Positions 54,474 through 64,000 of a stretch of 64,000 bases of DNA are shown one piece after another. Made by a program: the position numbers and the translations under genes. The DNA comes from Earliella scabrosa (Eukaryota > Basidiomycota > Agaricomycetes > Polyporales > Polyporaceae). Location: positions 2,852,001 to 2,916,000 of the forward strand of contig JABYQQ010000002.1 in NCBI GenBank assembly GCA_022605405.1. Reading direction: 5' to 3'. The notes beneath the pieces are model-generated. The model had not been told where the DNA came from and ran no database searches. It saw nothing but the letters and a program-made list of their open reading frames with translations. Position 1 is the first letter of the stretch; each line of letters opens with the position of its first letter.

Positions 54474-57446
54474 ATGGACGACTCCCAGACCGCGTTTGCG
54501 TCCCAGTACCCCCCCTACGCAGGCTTCGAGATCGATATGATGAAGGTCAGTGCCAGCTCCCCCCGCCCGCACCCCGCGTTGCCGTCCAGCCGTGGTTGAA
54601 CACCCCCCGTCCTCCGCCAGCAGAGGTCCATGGAAACCGTCGGCGGCCCCGACGCCAAAAAGGCCAGGTGGTCGCCCACCTCGTTCGGCGCGGCCAACGG
54701 CGCGAACGGGCTCGCGGCCAATGCCAGCGCATCCGCCAACCGCGACGCGTTCGCCAACTACGGCTACGGCCCCCAGGCGGGCATGGCCCAGAACGGCTTC
54801 GCGAACTCGTCCCCGTCCAACGGCTTCAACGGCAACCCGCTCTACTCGACCCCGACGCTCAGCGTCAACACCGCCGTCGCGACGAACGGGATGCCGGGCC
54901 AGATGAGCCCGAACACGGCGGGGCCGTACACGCCCCAGAACCAGCAGCCCCCGTCGGCGAACCCGAACAGCGCGCACCCGTACAACTTCAACGGATACAA
55001 CATGCTCGGCATGGGTCTCCCCTCCATGGGCGTGTTGGGTGGGTTTGGGTACAACGGACAGATGGCGGCCAACTTTGCGCAGGTACGTTCTGTGTCCTCT
55101 CTCGCCTGGTCCCTCTCGCCACCCTCTTTCCTTCGTCTATGCGCTGTTTTGCGGGGAATCTTCTCTTCTCGTCCCCCGCTCGCCACCAGAGCGGTGTAGC
55201 CCTAGACATTTTGCTCTGGGCTCCTGTCTGTTGCCTCTATTTCCCCACCGTTGCCGTGTCAGTCGGCGAGACAAGTCGCCCGGGCACGGCTCGCCACCGT
55301 CGCGACGTGGCTGCTCGCAGAGGCGACGACGGGCCTTTGGAATCTTCCGCTCCATCGCGTATTACGTAAAGGGGTTCCAGACGTCCTTCGGGTCGCCGCT
55401 GGCCAGGAGACGGCGTTGGCGATGGCGTACCTCTTGATCCACGTTTTCTTGGGGACATCCATTTGTCCTGGTCGAGCGTGACGCTCTCCACTTTCCGCTA
55501 GCGGAGAGCTCCGTGGAACTCCCATCATCGCCTGAAACTCGCCCTTGTTCTGCTTTCGTGAGGTGATGCAGGACTGGCGAGCGACATGGGCTGGAGGAGT
55601 CTTTGGAACTTCGCCGTTCTATCACATTCGAGACGAACTCCAGTCGGTAAAGTGCAATACGTGCAGTCGTGAAGTTAGAGTCAGGGGGCTCGAGCGAGTC
55701 GAAGGTCTTCTCCCGTCCTTAATCTCCGCCCCTATGCGTCTGTTGTAGGGGGCCGTGGGGTTTCAACAAGTGTGGAGATGTCGTCGTCCGGTTGCTCTTC
55801 ATCTAGCTCGAGCGATGTGCTGACTTCGGGATAGCAACAGATGAACCAGCAGCGGCTTCCTTCGCTGACCATCCCCGCTCCCGCGGCTTCTCCTTACTCC
55901 CCTGCCGCGATCACGGCTGCGCTCTCCGCCCAGAACAACAACACCGCCCGCACGGTCTACGTTGGCAACCTTCCCGCGACGGCCTCTGTTGACGAGCTCC
56001 TCAACCTTGTCCACTTCGGCCCCCTCGAGTCCATCCGTGTCCTCCCCGAGAAGTCATGCGTCTTCCTGTCGTTCCTCGATGGTGCCACGGCGGCTGCCTT
56101 CCACGCGGACGCGCTCATTAAGAAGCTCTCGCTTCACGGCCAGGAGTTGAAGATCGGTTGGGGCAAGCCTTCGCCCGTTCCTAGCCAGGTCGCGCTCGCT
56201 ATCCAGCAGAGCAATGCGAGCCGGAACGTTTACCTCGGCGGTCTCGACGAGGCGATGACTGAGGAGCAGCTCCGCGATGACCTCAGCCGCTTCGGCCTCA
56301 TCGACCAGGTGAAGATCGTGCGCGACAAGAACATCGGGTTTGTCCACTTCCTGAGCATCTCGACGGCAACGAAGGTCGTCAACACGCTCCCTACCGAGCC
56401 CGCCTGGGCGGGCAAGCGCGTCAACTACGGCAAGGACCGTTGCGCGTACATCCCCAAGTCGCAACAGGCGGCGGCGCAGGCTGCTCAAGCTGCGGCTGCT
56501 CAATCGCTCGTTGCGCAGTCGGCGGCCCTTTCGCCGATCACGGGCCCCAGCAACCCCTTCGCGTCGCCCCTGACGCCTTACATGCCCTTCTCGCCTGACG
56601 CGCTCACCAGCCTCGCTGGCGGCCAGGGCCTCAACAGGACGGTGTACCTCGGCAACATACACCCAGAGACGACGACTGAGGATCTGTGCAACGCGATCCG
56701 TGGTGGCGTCCTCCAGAGCCTGCGGTACATGCAGGACAAGCACATTGCTGTGAGTGTGACTGTGCGCTCTTCTGCCGATCCTTGCTTACGCGTCTCGCGC
56801 AGTTCGTCACGTTCGTCGATCCCGCTGCGGCGCTCACTTTCTTCCAAGTGGCGTCGTACCAGGGTCTGACGCTCAACAACCGCCGCCTTAAGATCGGTTG
56901 GGGCAAGAACTCGGGCCCGCTGCCGCCTGCGCTCGCGCTGGCGGTGCACTCGGGCGCGACCCGCAACGTGTACGTCGGCAACATCGAGGACTTCGACACC
57001 TTCACCGAGGAGAAGCTCAAGCGGGACTTTGGCGAGTACGGCGAGATCGAGCTCGTGAACTTCCTGAAGGAGAAGTACGTCGATCGGTCGATCCCTGCCG
57101 TGTCCCCCGTGCGACATGATGCTGACCTCGTGGTGGTGGTGATAGGAACTGCGCGTTCGTGAACTTCACGAACATCGCGAACGCAATCAAGGCGATTGAC
57201 GGCGTCAAGAACAAGCCGGACTATGCGAACCTCCGTATCGCCCACGGCAAGGACAGGTGCGCGAACCCGCCGCGCTCGGGCCCGCAGGGTGGATCCGGCG
57301 GTAGGAGGGGAGGGGGAGCGTCGCAGCCCCCCAGCGCGATCGAGCCTCCCGAGGGCGAGAACCCTCTGAAGGGGGAGAGCGTGATCAAGGAGGAGGCCAC
57401 TGAGGCGGCCGACGTCCCGTCGGGCGAGGTGGAGGCGTCCGCATAA
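54474..57446 (+). CDS. MRN1: Four-RRM RNA-binding protein, Mrn1/Nrd1 type
   Basis: Five exons: 54474..54545, 54624..55082, 55841..56749, 56803..57074, 57146..57446; 670 aa. The N-terminal about 200 residues are Asn/Gly/Pro-rich and disordered. Four RRMs follow at about 213-285, 303-375, 442-520 and 540-620. RNP2/RNP1-type motifs are R-T-V-Y-V-G-N-L / C-V-F-L-S-F-L, N-V-Y-L-G-G-L / I-G-F-V-H-F, T-V-Y-L-G-N-I / I-A-F-V-T-F and N-V-Y-V-G-N-I / C-A-F-V-N-F. Linkers such as [13 protein letters not shown] and [12 protein letters not shown] identify the yeast Mrn1 / fission yeast Nrd1 group (Nrd1 here is the S. pombe name). These proteins bind mRNA and act in post-transcriptional control. Intron 2 is 758 nt, the longest in the window; I found no extra exon in it. 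Confidence 0.92.
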
Positions 57447-58609
57447 GAGTCGGAGGGTAACAACAACGAACATGAGATACGACATCGAACACACCATACC
57501 CGCGCACATTGTATCATCCGGTGGCTGCTTGGATACCCTCCCCTCATCTCTGTATATCGTGCTCTCGCCTCTCGCCTCTCGCTCACCGAACGACGCCTCT
57601 CACAATGCTCTGCGACTGTACTACCTCGGCATCCAGCAAAACCTCCTTCCCCCCGTAATAGGCAACGTCGGTCATGGCCCCCTTCCCCCCTTGCCTAGAC
57701 GATCCGTCTGGCGTCGAGTGTGGGTGGGTGCTGCGCGCGGATGGCAACGGGTGCTCCGACCGCCGCGCGCGGACCTTGGGCTATTGGTTGCTCGTTCTTT
57801 ATCAACTTGGCTTTCGTCACCCCCCCTCGCCTCGTTTCTTCTCTCTGTCTCCTTCGTTCGCGTTAAACTGTCTCTACCCATCCCCCGCCCCCCTCCCCCC
57901 CAACCCCTCTTTCTTTCGTGTGTCCTCTCTGTTTCTTTTTTCTCCTTTTTGCTCTTCCTTCCGTCCCGGTGTACGTAGGCGCGCACGGTCTGGTCTCCTC
58001 CCGCCCGCTGCGCCCGCCGCCGCTCTTTGCCTCGGTACCATATGCACGCCCCCCTCCCCAGTCCCCATTCCCCTGCCGTTCTTGTTCTCCCCTCTCGCTC
58101 CGTCTGTGCACATCTCCGAAATCTCCTGATCGTCACTCTGATACCGGTACCATACTCCTCTGTCCCGACTGCCTCAGCTGGCCGTAGCGCGATCGATGCG
58201 GGTGCTATAGCGATGCGGTAATTCTTGCGTGTATCTCACACATAGTCTCTACGTCCGAGTAGCAACAATGGAGTTTCCGTTCCTCTCTCTCACATATTTG
58301 CGCTATGCTGTTCGTGTTTGCTCGCTCCCTAATACTGCGTTCGTTGGACATCTCTGATGGTGATGGCCAGGTGAGTCCTCGGTTTGAGGTCGTGCGCGTG
58401 TCGCTGAGCGTTCGAGACGCAGGCTGATTCGTCACCTCTCTGTCTTGGCGCGCCCGTCGACAATGCTCGTGGCCGACATGTGGATTGCCCACGTCGCATA
58501 GAGCAAAGAAGCCTGCCCGTTTTCCCATCGCGCGGACCCTGTCCCCAGCGGGCTTTAAACCCCTCGCGGCCGCCAGCTTCGTACGTCCTGCTCTTCCACC
58601 CATCTCACC
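57447..58609. other. Intergenic with long pyrimidine-rich tract
   Basis: About 1.2 kb. From about 57790 to 58110 the plus strand is strongly C/T-rich, which makes long open frames appear on both strands with low-complexity translations. No gene is supported. It may include the 3' UTR of the RRM gene and the promoter of the next gene. Confidence 0.45.
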
Positions 58610-61271
58610 ATGAAGATCGTTTCCAAGAGTCATCACGGGCCTGGTAGAGCTGGTATCGTCGCTCGCGATGCACCCTTCCACGTTTTCCTAGTCGCCCAGA
58701 TAGGTGGCCCACAATACGGAGCGTTCTCTTATCGAAGCGTCGGCGCTTTCCACCACCGCAACTGCTCGGGGCTCCATGCACTCCGTGCCCTCTCCCGATT
58801 CTTCTCTCTCCTGGAGCAGAAGGAGAACGCGGCGCTGGTGCGCGCCGATTTAAGGCTCTACGACGCGGCGCATCGTTACCATCGCCAGGAGGACCTCACC
58901 TGTCTCCCACATCTTGATGTGCCGTGCCCATACACATTCTCTCTGCTCGCGATCGCATGGACGACGGACCTCCAGTTTCGCAACGACTACTATGTGAGTG
59001 GTACGTCGCTCGATCACGGTTTGATGGACGTTAGATCGGGATGTTGGACCGCAGGTGAGTTTCTTCACCCACAGGCTTTAGTACTACTGTGGCGCACAGG
59101 CATGCGACTCATGTATCTTCTAGCGGAGCGAAAAGGCAATAAATCGGGCATATGCGTCATCGATATATCCGACCTTGCTCGCCCCGGATATTGCTTCATG
59201 ACCGAGAAGGGAGGCCAATTGCTGTCGGCGTACGGATACATGCGTGCGTGCGCGAAGCGCACCATACCATGGCTATTCGATGGGAGTGACCCGCGGACGT
59301 TCCACGAAGGTACTTCACGACTGGTAGCTCGTGTATCGCGTTTCCGTTGGCTGATTCCTGTTCACGCCGGCAGATCAGGTGAACGTCGTGCAGGACATAT
59401 TCCGGATCCTGCTCCGCTTATCAGGCGCGCCGTTGTTGACGGCAGATGTGTTTCGCGAGGCTTGGCCAGAAGAACCTCTCCCCAGTGGTGGCCCGCCTCC
59501 TCAAAAGGCGTGGCATGCTGATGATTACAAGATGCCGCAACTCCCTCTACACCGAGCCGCGGCCATATGGTTCAGTCTCCACGACGGCACACCTGAGTAC
59601 GATAGAGTGCTGTTCGGGTTGTTGCACATGGAAGTGGGGTCCATTGACGATACCGCCGCGTTCGTACTATTCTTCACTACCATCCAAGATCTCCACACAT
59701 GCCATGAGGATCTGCCTTTCATCGTGGAGATGCTCCGTGATAGCGAGCCATTCGACCACGTCGTTGTTGATGTCCCGCCTGAGATCCCTCCCATCTGGCC
59801 AGAATACACTCTCGAGGCAGAGAAGCTCTGTAACTGGATTATCCCTGAACAGCACGCGCAGCGCGTATATGCTCAGCTGAACAGGGTCGCCCCCATGAGC
59901 GCGCCGGACGGTTATAAGGTCTTGTATCGCTTGGGAGCCCCAAAACATCTCCTACCTGTTTTCCGGGACAGATTTTCTCTCGTCGTATTGAAAAACGACA
60001 GGGACACCCTCCTCTCCGACAGACACGCCGATTTTATCGCCCGCATGCTCTCAAAGATTGGCGCTAATACGGACTTTCTTGACCTATCGTTCTATCAACT
60101 CACGGCAGAGCAGGCCATCATGATCGCCAATAGAATCGGTCATGTCACCGCCCTGTCGCTCTCCTGGAACTTCTTCATTACAGCGGACGACATTCCAACA
60201 ATCTTAGCCGCCATACCTACTCTCAGACGTCTTCACGTCGTCCACTGTGCTAACCTCGTTCTGAGCCGCTATGCCCAGCTTCTTGTTGAATACCCATCCG
60301 CGTTCCGCACGGTTGAGGCAATAACGACCGAAGACGCCCTGTCCATGTCTCCCTCGTTGATCATGTCCAGCTTCGTGGTCACACTTCAAACTGACCTACA
60401 ACTCGTCTCCACATTGCGGCGCGACCCTGCGATCACCCTCTCCTTCTTCACACCCGCCCAGATAGTCAGAGCTCTTATCCAAATGCTCGATCTGGCCTTC
60501 AAAGAGCACGGTCTCACAACAGTGGACCAGGATGCAATCTACGACAACGATGAGCTCTTCAAAGGTTGGGAGCGACATTGGACGGGCTCCATGCGCTATC
60601 TGGGCGCGGGCGCGGACATGTTCTCCTGGTCGGCGTATATGGTCATGCACGCGATCTTTGCATGCGGCTCGCGCAAATCACGGACGCCGTGGCAAAGCCG
60701 GCCTGTGGTGTCAATCCCGTTGCAAGACGCCTACTGGGGGTTGGACTCCGGGCACGATGAATGGGAGTTCCGGCTACAGTGGGACGCAGGGATCAGGTTC
60801 AAGTTCATGTACCCGAAGTCCAGCGAAGGGCAGTTGATCGGAGAGGAGGAGGCAGCCCAGGGCAAGTGGGGTTTCATTCGTCATCAAGGCAGGCCATCCC
60901 GACGTAGGAGGCCGTCGCCGAGATCCGCTGAGGACACTGAATCGAGCACCACATCCGGGTCAATCGTCGAATCCGACATTGATCGTTCACCTTTCGTCAG
61001 CGCACCAGGTCGCGTGCACGATCTCCGGGGATTTCTGCGCTGTATGATAGACGAAGGACGCCCGATGCCGGAGCCTGTCATTGTGGAGATTTTGGAGGAA
61101 ATATTGGAGACCCGCAATCCAGCGAGCAGAGAGCTCGTCTGTCAGCTCTTCTCGCAGGACGATATGCGAAGCGAGACGAGAACTCCGGCCTCCTGGAAGC
61201 AGTTGTCCAATGTTCATGCCAGTGCACGGCAGTTTCCTTTGTACTGCGGTCGCTCGGAGCCGGTTGAATAG
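58610..61271 (+). CDS. Unrecognised large protein, weakly leucine-rich
   Basis: Three exons: 58610..58993, 59075..59309, 59374..61271; 838 aa. Intron 1 is 81 nt and stop-free, so the unspliced reading is also open; splicing is preferred because GTGAGT and CACAG are strong. No catalytic motif is recognised. Around residues 430-500 are irregular leucine-rich stretches (D-F-L-D-L-S-F-Y-Q-L, V-T-A-L-S-L-S-W-N-F, T-L-R-R-L-H-V-V-H-C) that could form LRR units. A basic Ser/Arg patch (R-P-S-R-R-R-R-P-S-P-R-S) near residue 715 may be a nuclear or phosphorylated linker. No signal peptide or membrane segment. It may be one of the lineage-specific proteins typical of these fungi; function unknown. The long single-frame exon 3 makes the gene itself convincing. 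Confidence 0.7.
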
Positions 61272-61450
61272 GATCGAAGACCAGCTATATTGTAACTTCC
61301 CAGCAAGGAATCTACCAGCGTTATGTTAACGTACTCATACAGCTACCACATCCCGTCTCCCGTATTTTGACTCGGAGTCGTGCGGAATGTCCGCAGAGTT
61401 CTAGTAACATCACAGCGAGGACTCAGCACACCCGCAGTCATCTCGATAGT

Positions 61451-63438
61451 CTAAGAAGTGAGCACCAGACTGCGAGACTTGGCCCCGTCGATGTTGACGT
61501 TGACTGTGAAGGCATGCGTGGGGTCGCGCGGGATCTGGAGCTGCTGAGGCGAGGTGTGTATGCTGCGCGTGGTCTCCGAGAGATTGATCCCGTCGAAATT
61601 CGAGGGGTTGCGTTCCGCTATCTCGCGAATGTAGCGGCGCATATTGAGTCTGGCCGTTGACCGATGTACTGTCAGCCCTCTATTGCATGGTAACCGGAAA
61701 TCAGGAAAGGCACTCGAGACTCACGTCGTGAGCAGCGCGTTAGCGTACACTACAGTTGTGAAGGAGGAGCGGTCAACGCGATGGTGAACGTCGTCATGAA
61801 TCGGGAGAAGCTCACGTTTAGACATGATAAACGTGAAGAAGAGATCGTATAGCTTGTCTGGTGCGGCGATATACTACCCAGATGAGCGCAAAAAGTAAGC
61901 CATAAGGACAGCAAGAATTACCCTGTCGAGCACGCACCACGAACAGGTCTACCAGATTACATAGTCTATCACAAGTGTAGGGCGTTAGTGCGGCAGCCCG
62001 TGCCCCGAGACGGGTGACCCACGCGCAAAGTGCCCCGGTTGTGACAGTGAGGGTGATGAGTTTCGTGATGATGTCATTCGACCTAGCGCGATAATCCAAA
62101 TCAGCTCGGGTCCAAAATAGAAGTATGAAGGTGTTGGAGGAGGGAACCAGCGACATACCTGCGCACGCCGGTCCTGCTGATGAACAAATAGTAGCAGAGC
62201 GATGCAGATGCGAACGAATCTGATGCGAAGAAGAGCGCTAGTACAACGAGCCCATGATGCTGAAGCATGCCATAGGTCATTTATGGGTGCTGGTCTTCAC
62301 ATAGCTCCAGAGTCGGTAACGGCGCACCTTCAGACCGATGGAGGCGTCCGTGAGATTGCTATACGAAAAGCTGCGTTTGCATCATATGTGAGACATGCCA
62401 GAGTTGCCAGTTACAGATACAAGGACCACTTACGCCCGGATACCAAATGCTATGGGGAGAAGGGCATGAGTGGGGGCTTCGATTGACGCAGACAGTGGCT
62501 CACATAAGATTGTTCCTTGGGAGACGTCAGAGAAACGATGAATCAACGACTTGAGGAGAACTCCCAAGACTCAAAGACGTACCAAAGCTAGCGAAGGATA
62601 GCAACATCTAAGTGCGACCAGTATGAGTTTGGACACGCTGCAGGATACTGACTGCAAGAACAACTAAGTAGGTGTTGGCGCTGACTATACAACAAGTCAG
62701 CATTCTCTCCAAGCCCCAATCGAGGGAATTATCTCGTGACGTACGCCGCCATAAGCGATAGGCCAAGAATGTGTTGAACATGAGTCCGAGGAGACCCTGC
62801 GAACCATGTCGGTATTAGAAGAAGATGGATGACAATGAATGCGCACATTGATGAGAATTTCCGCCTATAGAATGCGGCAGTGCTATATCAGTGTGGCTAG
62901 GTGAAGCAGAACAATCGAGCACGTACGGGGCCGCTCCTGATACATGGTAAGTATGGTGTAAGAATGACATCTCAGATTCGTACCATAGAAGAGTTGTGAA
63001 GAGCACAATAGGGTTTCCATAGCCGAGAACCACGTACACATAGACGAGGTGGAGGACAAGAGCTTGATGTAGACTGTCTAGAGCCCTGGTGCCCGTGTCA
63101 GCTCAGTGCGGACGTCGTTCACGCGGATTCTTCACCACTCACAGTAGCACAATGACCTGAGGTTCTGGTCGCCATTAGCCATGATGAGCAAGGATATTAG
63201 GCTTGTACCATGATCCGGGTCCATTTGTGGTCCTTCTGCGATCGCGGTGACCGGAAATACGAGAACGTCTGGAGACACGTTAGACCATAGATCCTAAATT
63301 GATGTAAGTCAGCATCGCCTGGATCCATTTCTGGAGTGCAGATATGGACGAAACTCACATCGAGGAGAAGACGGCCCCGAGGAAGAGAACCCCAACCGAG
63401 CTATTCAGGTCGCTCTCGGAGAGCTGCAGGGTCGCCAT
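61451..63438 (-). CDS. DUF6534-type multi-pass membrane protein, copy B
   Basis: Minus strand. Resolved exons: 63438..63359 (M-A-T-L-Q-L-S-E-S-D-L-N), 63293..63209 (I-Y-G-L-T-C-L-Q-T-F-S-Y-F-R), 63156..63143 (14 nt), 63085..62984 (A-L-V-L-H-L-V-Y-V-Y, G-N-P-I-V-L-F-T-T-L-L-W), an exon around 62810-62750 (F-N-T-F-L-A-Y-R-L-W-R), one around 62090-62030 (T-K-L-I-T-L-T-V-T-T-G-A-L), one ending at about 61722 (V-Y-A-N-A-L-L-T-T), and the last 61649..61451. Exons 1-4 have the same lengths as copy A at 49.5 kb and exon 2 is nearly identical in DNA, so the two are recent paralogs. Expected to be a seven-TM-like protein of unknown function. Some middle exons are not assigned. Confidence 0.65.
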
Positions 63439-64000
63439 AATGGGGATGTGGGGCAATCGCGCAAGCAGCCCGCAGACTACCTGAACATCTTATCCACGCA
63501 CCTATGTCAAAACGAAGAAGGACATTGACTGGAATGATTACGAGCGGCATTTGTGGGCGTGGGGCAGTACACCTCATTGCTTCGATCTCCGGGAGCACCA
63601 ATCGTATAACAACGCGTAGACATAGCCATCACCTGCGAGACGGCGAGTGACACCGAGTAGCAGTGCCTACAGTGGTCCTATGTATACACACCGAATCCGC
63701 AATCACTGGCCAGTTGCCACTGCATGCGGAGTGGGCGCATCACAGACACTGAATGGAAGCAGTGATGAGGGAGGTCAGCACCAGCTCGGCGTAATCAGTT
63801 GAGAGGGTATGAAACGAGATTACATACATGCACATCTCTCCACACCTGCCAGTGCGCTCGCCATGAGGGTACAACATCGGAATGAACTGCGGGAAGGCTG
63901 CAAAGCTTCACGCATGGCAGCGGGAGACCGTGGGAACACAAGTACATAACAAGTAACAACAAACAACAAGGACCGGGCATTGCAGTCAAGACGTCGACAT
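63439..64000. other. Upstream flank of DUF6534 copy B
   Basis: Right edge of the window. No gene is recognised; it probably carries the promoter of the minus-strand DUF6534 gene. Confidence 0.35.

Noticed and set aside
57672..58136. Frames of 80-155 residues on both strands in the pyrimidine-rich region
   Set aside because: The translations are low complexity (Pro/Ser/Phe on one strand, Arg/Gly/Glu on the other) and come from the C/T tract.

Overview
The window looks like nuclear DNA of a filamentous basidiomycete, most likely an Agaricomycete of the polypore type. Protein-coding genes are cut by many short GT-AG introns, mostly 50-65 nt. The gene families are basidiomycete ones: DUF6533 and DUF6534 membrane proteins, HET-domain genes and large F-box/LRR-like paralogs. 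These are mixed with universal eukaryotic genes: ERD2, a VIP36/Emp47-type lectin, an Mrn1-type RNA-binding protein and a Cdc15/Imp2-type F-BAR protein. Exon models were built by hand from splice-site phase, conserved motifs and comparison of paralogs inside the window.

Layout. 1-3.5 kb: 5' end of a NIF3-like gene (minus), an intron-containing tRNA-Gln, and a membrane J-domain protein. 3.5-8.9 kb: a family of F-box/LRR-like proteins with one intact copy, one damaged copy and one remnant. 9.2-12 kb: a DUF6533 membrane protein and a Dcg1-type Asp/Glu-hydantoin racemase. 12.4-22.3 kb: an F-BAR/SH3 protein followed by two tandem secreted hydrolase-fold proteins. 23-33.5 kb: an accessory block with two HET genes (minus), a seven-TM protein and two tandem alpha/beta hydrolases. 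34.3-36.2 kb: an L-type lectin (minus). 36.8-39.8 kb: a 3.0-kb element with terminal inverted repeats and no recognisable transposase. 41-48 kb: a secreted alpha-carbonic anhydrase, a putative OTT_1508-type deaminase and the KDEL receptor (minus). 49.5-64 kb: a DUF6534 gene, a third alpha/beta hydrolase, the four-RRM protein, a large unrecognised protein and a second DUF6534 gene (minus).

Main discovery. The two hydrolase-fold genes at 16.3-19.0 and 19.3-22.2 kb are tandem duplicates whose 13 exons match one another. Both begin with a signal peptide, have lost the nucleophile serine of the alpha/beta-hydrolase triad (GxSxG reads G-M-H-F-G and G-I-G-Q-G), and end in an SH3-like domain. That domain resembles the terminal SH3 exon of the F-BAR gene immediately upstream, including the phase-1 intron after V-L-F-Y and the closing F-P and C-L residues. 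It reads as a local exon-capture event that made a family of secreted pseudohydrolase-SH3 fusions.

Links between genes. ERD2 and the L-type lectin both act in ER-Golgi cargo traffic. HET genes, multi-copy hydrolases and multi-copy membrane receptors are typical of fast-evolving self/non-self and environment-response repertoires in such fungi. No operon-like organisation is expected or seen.
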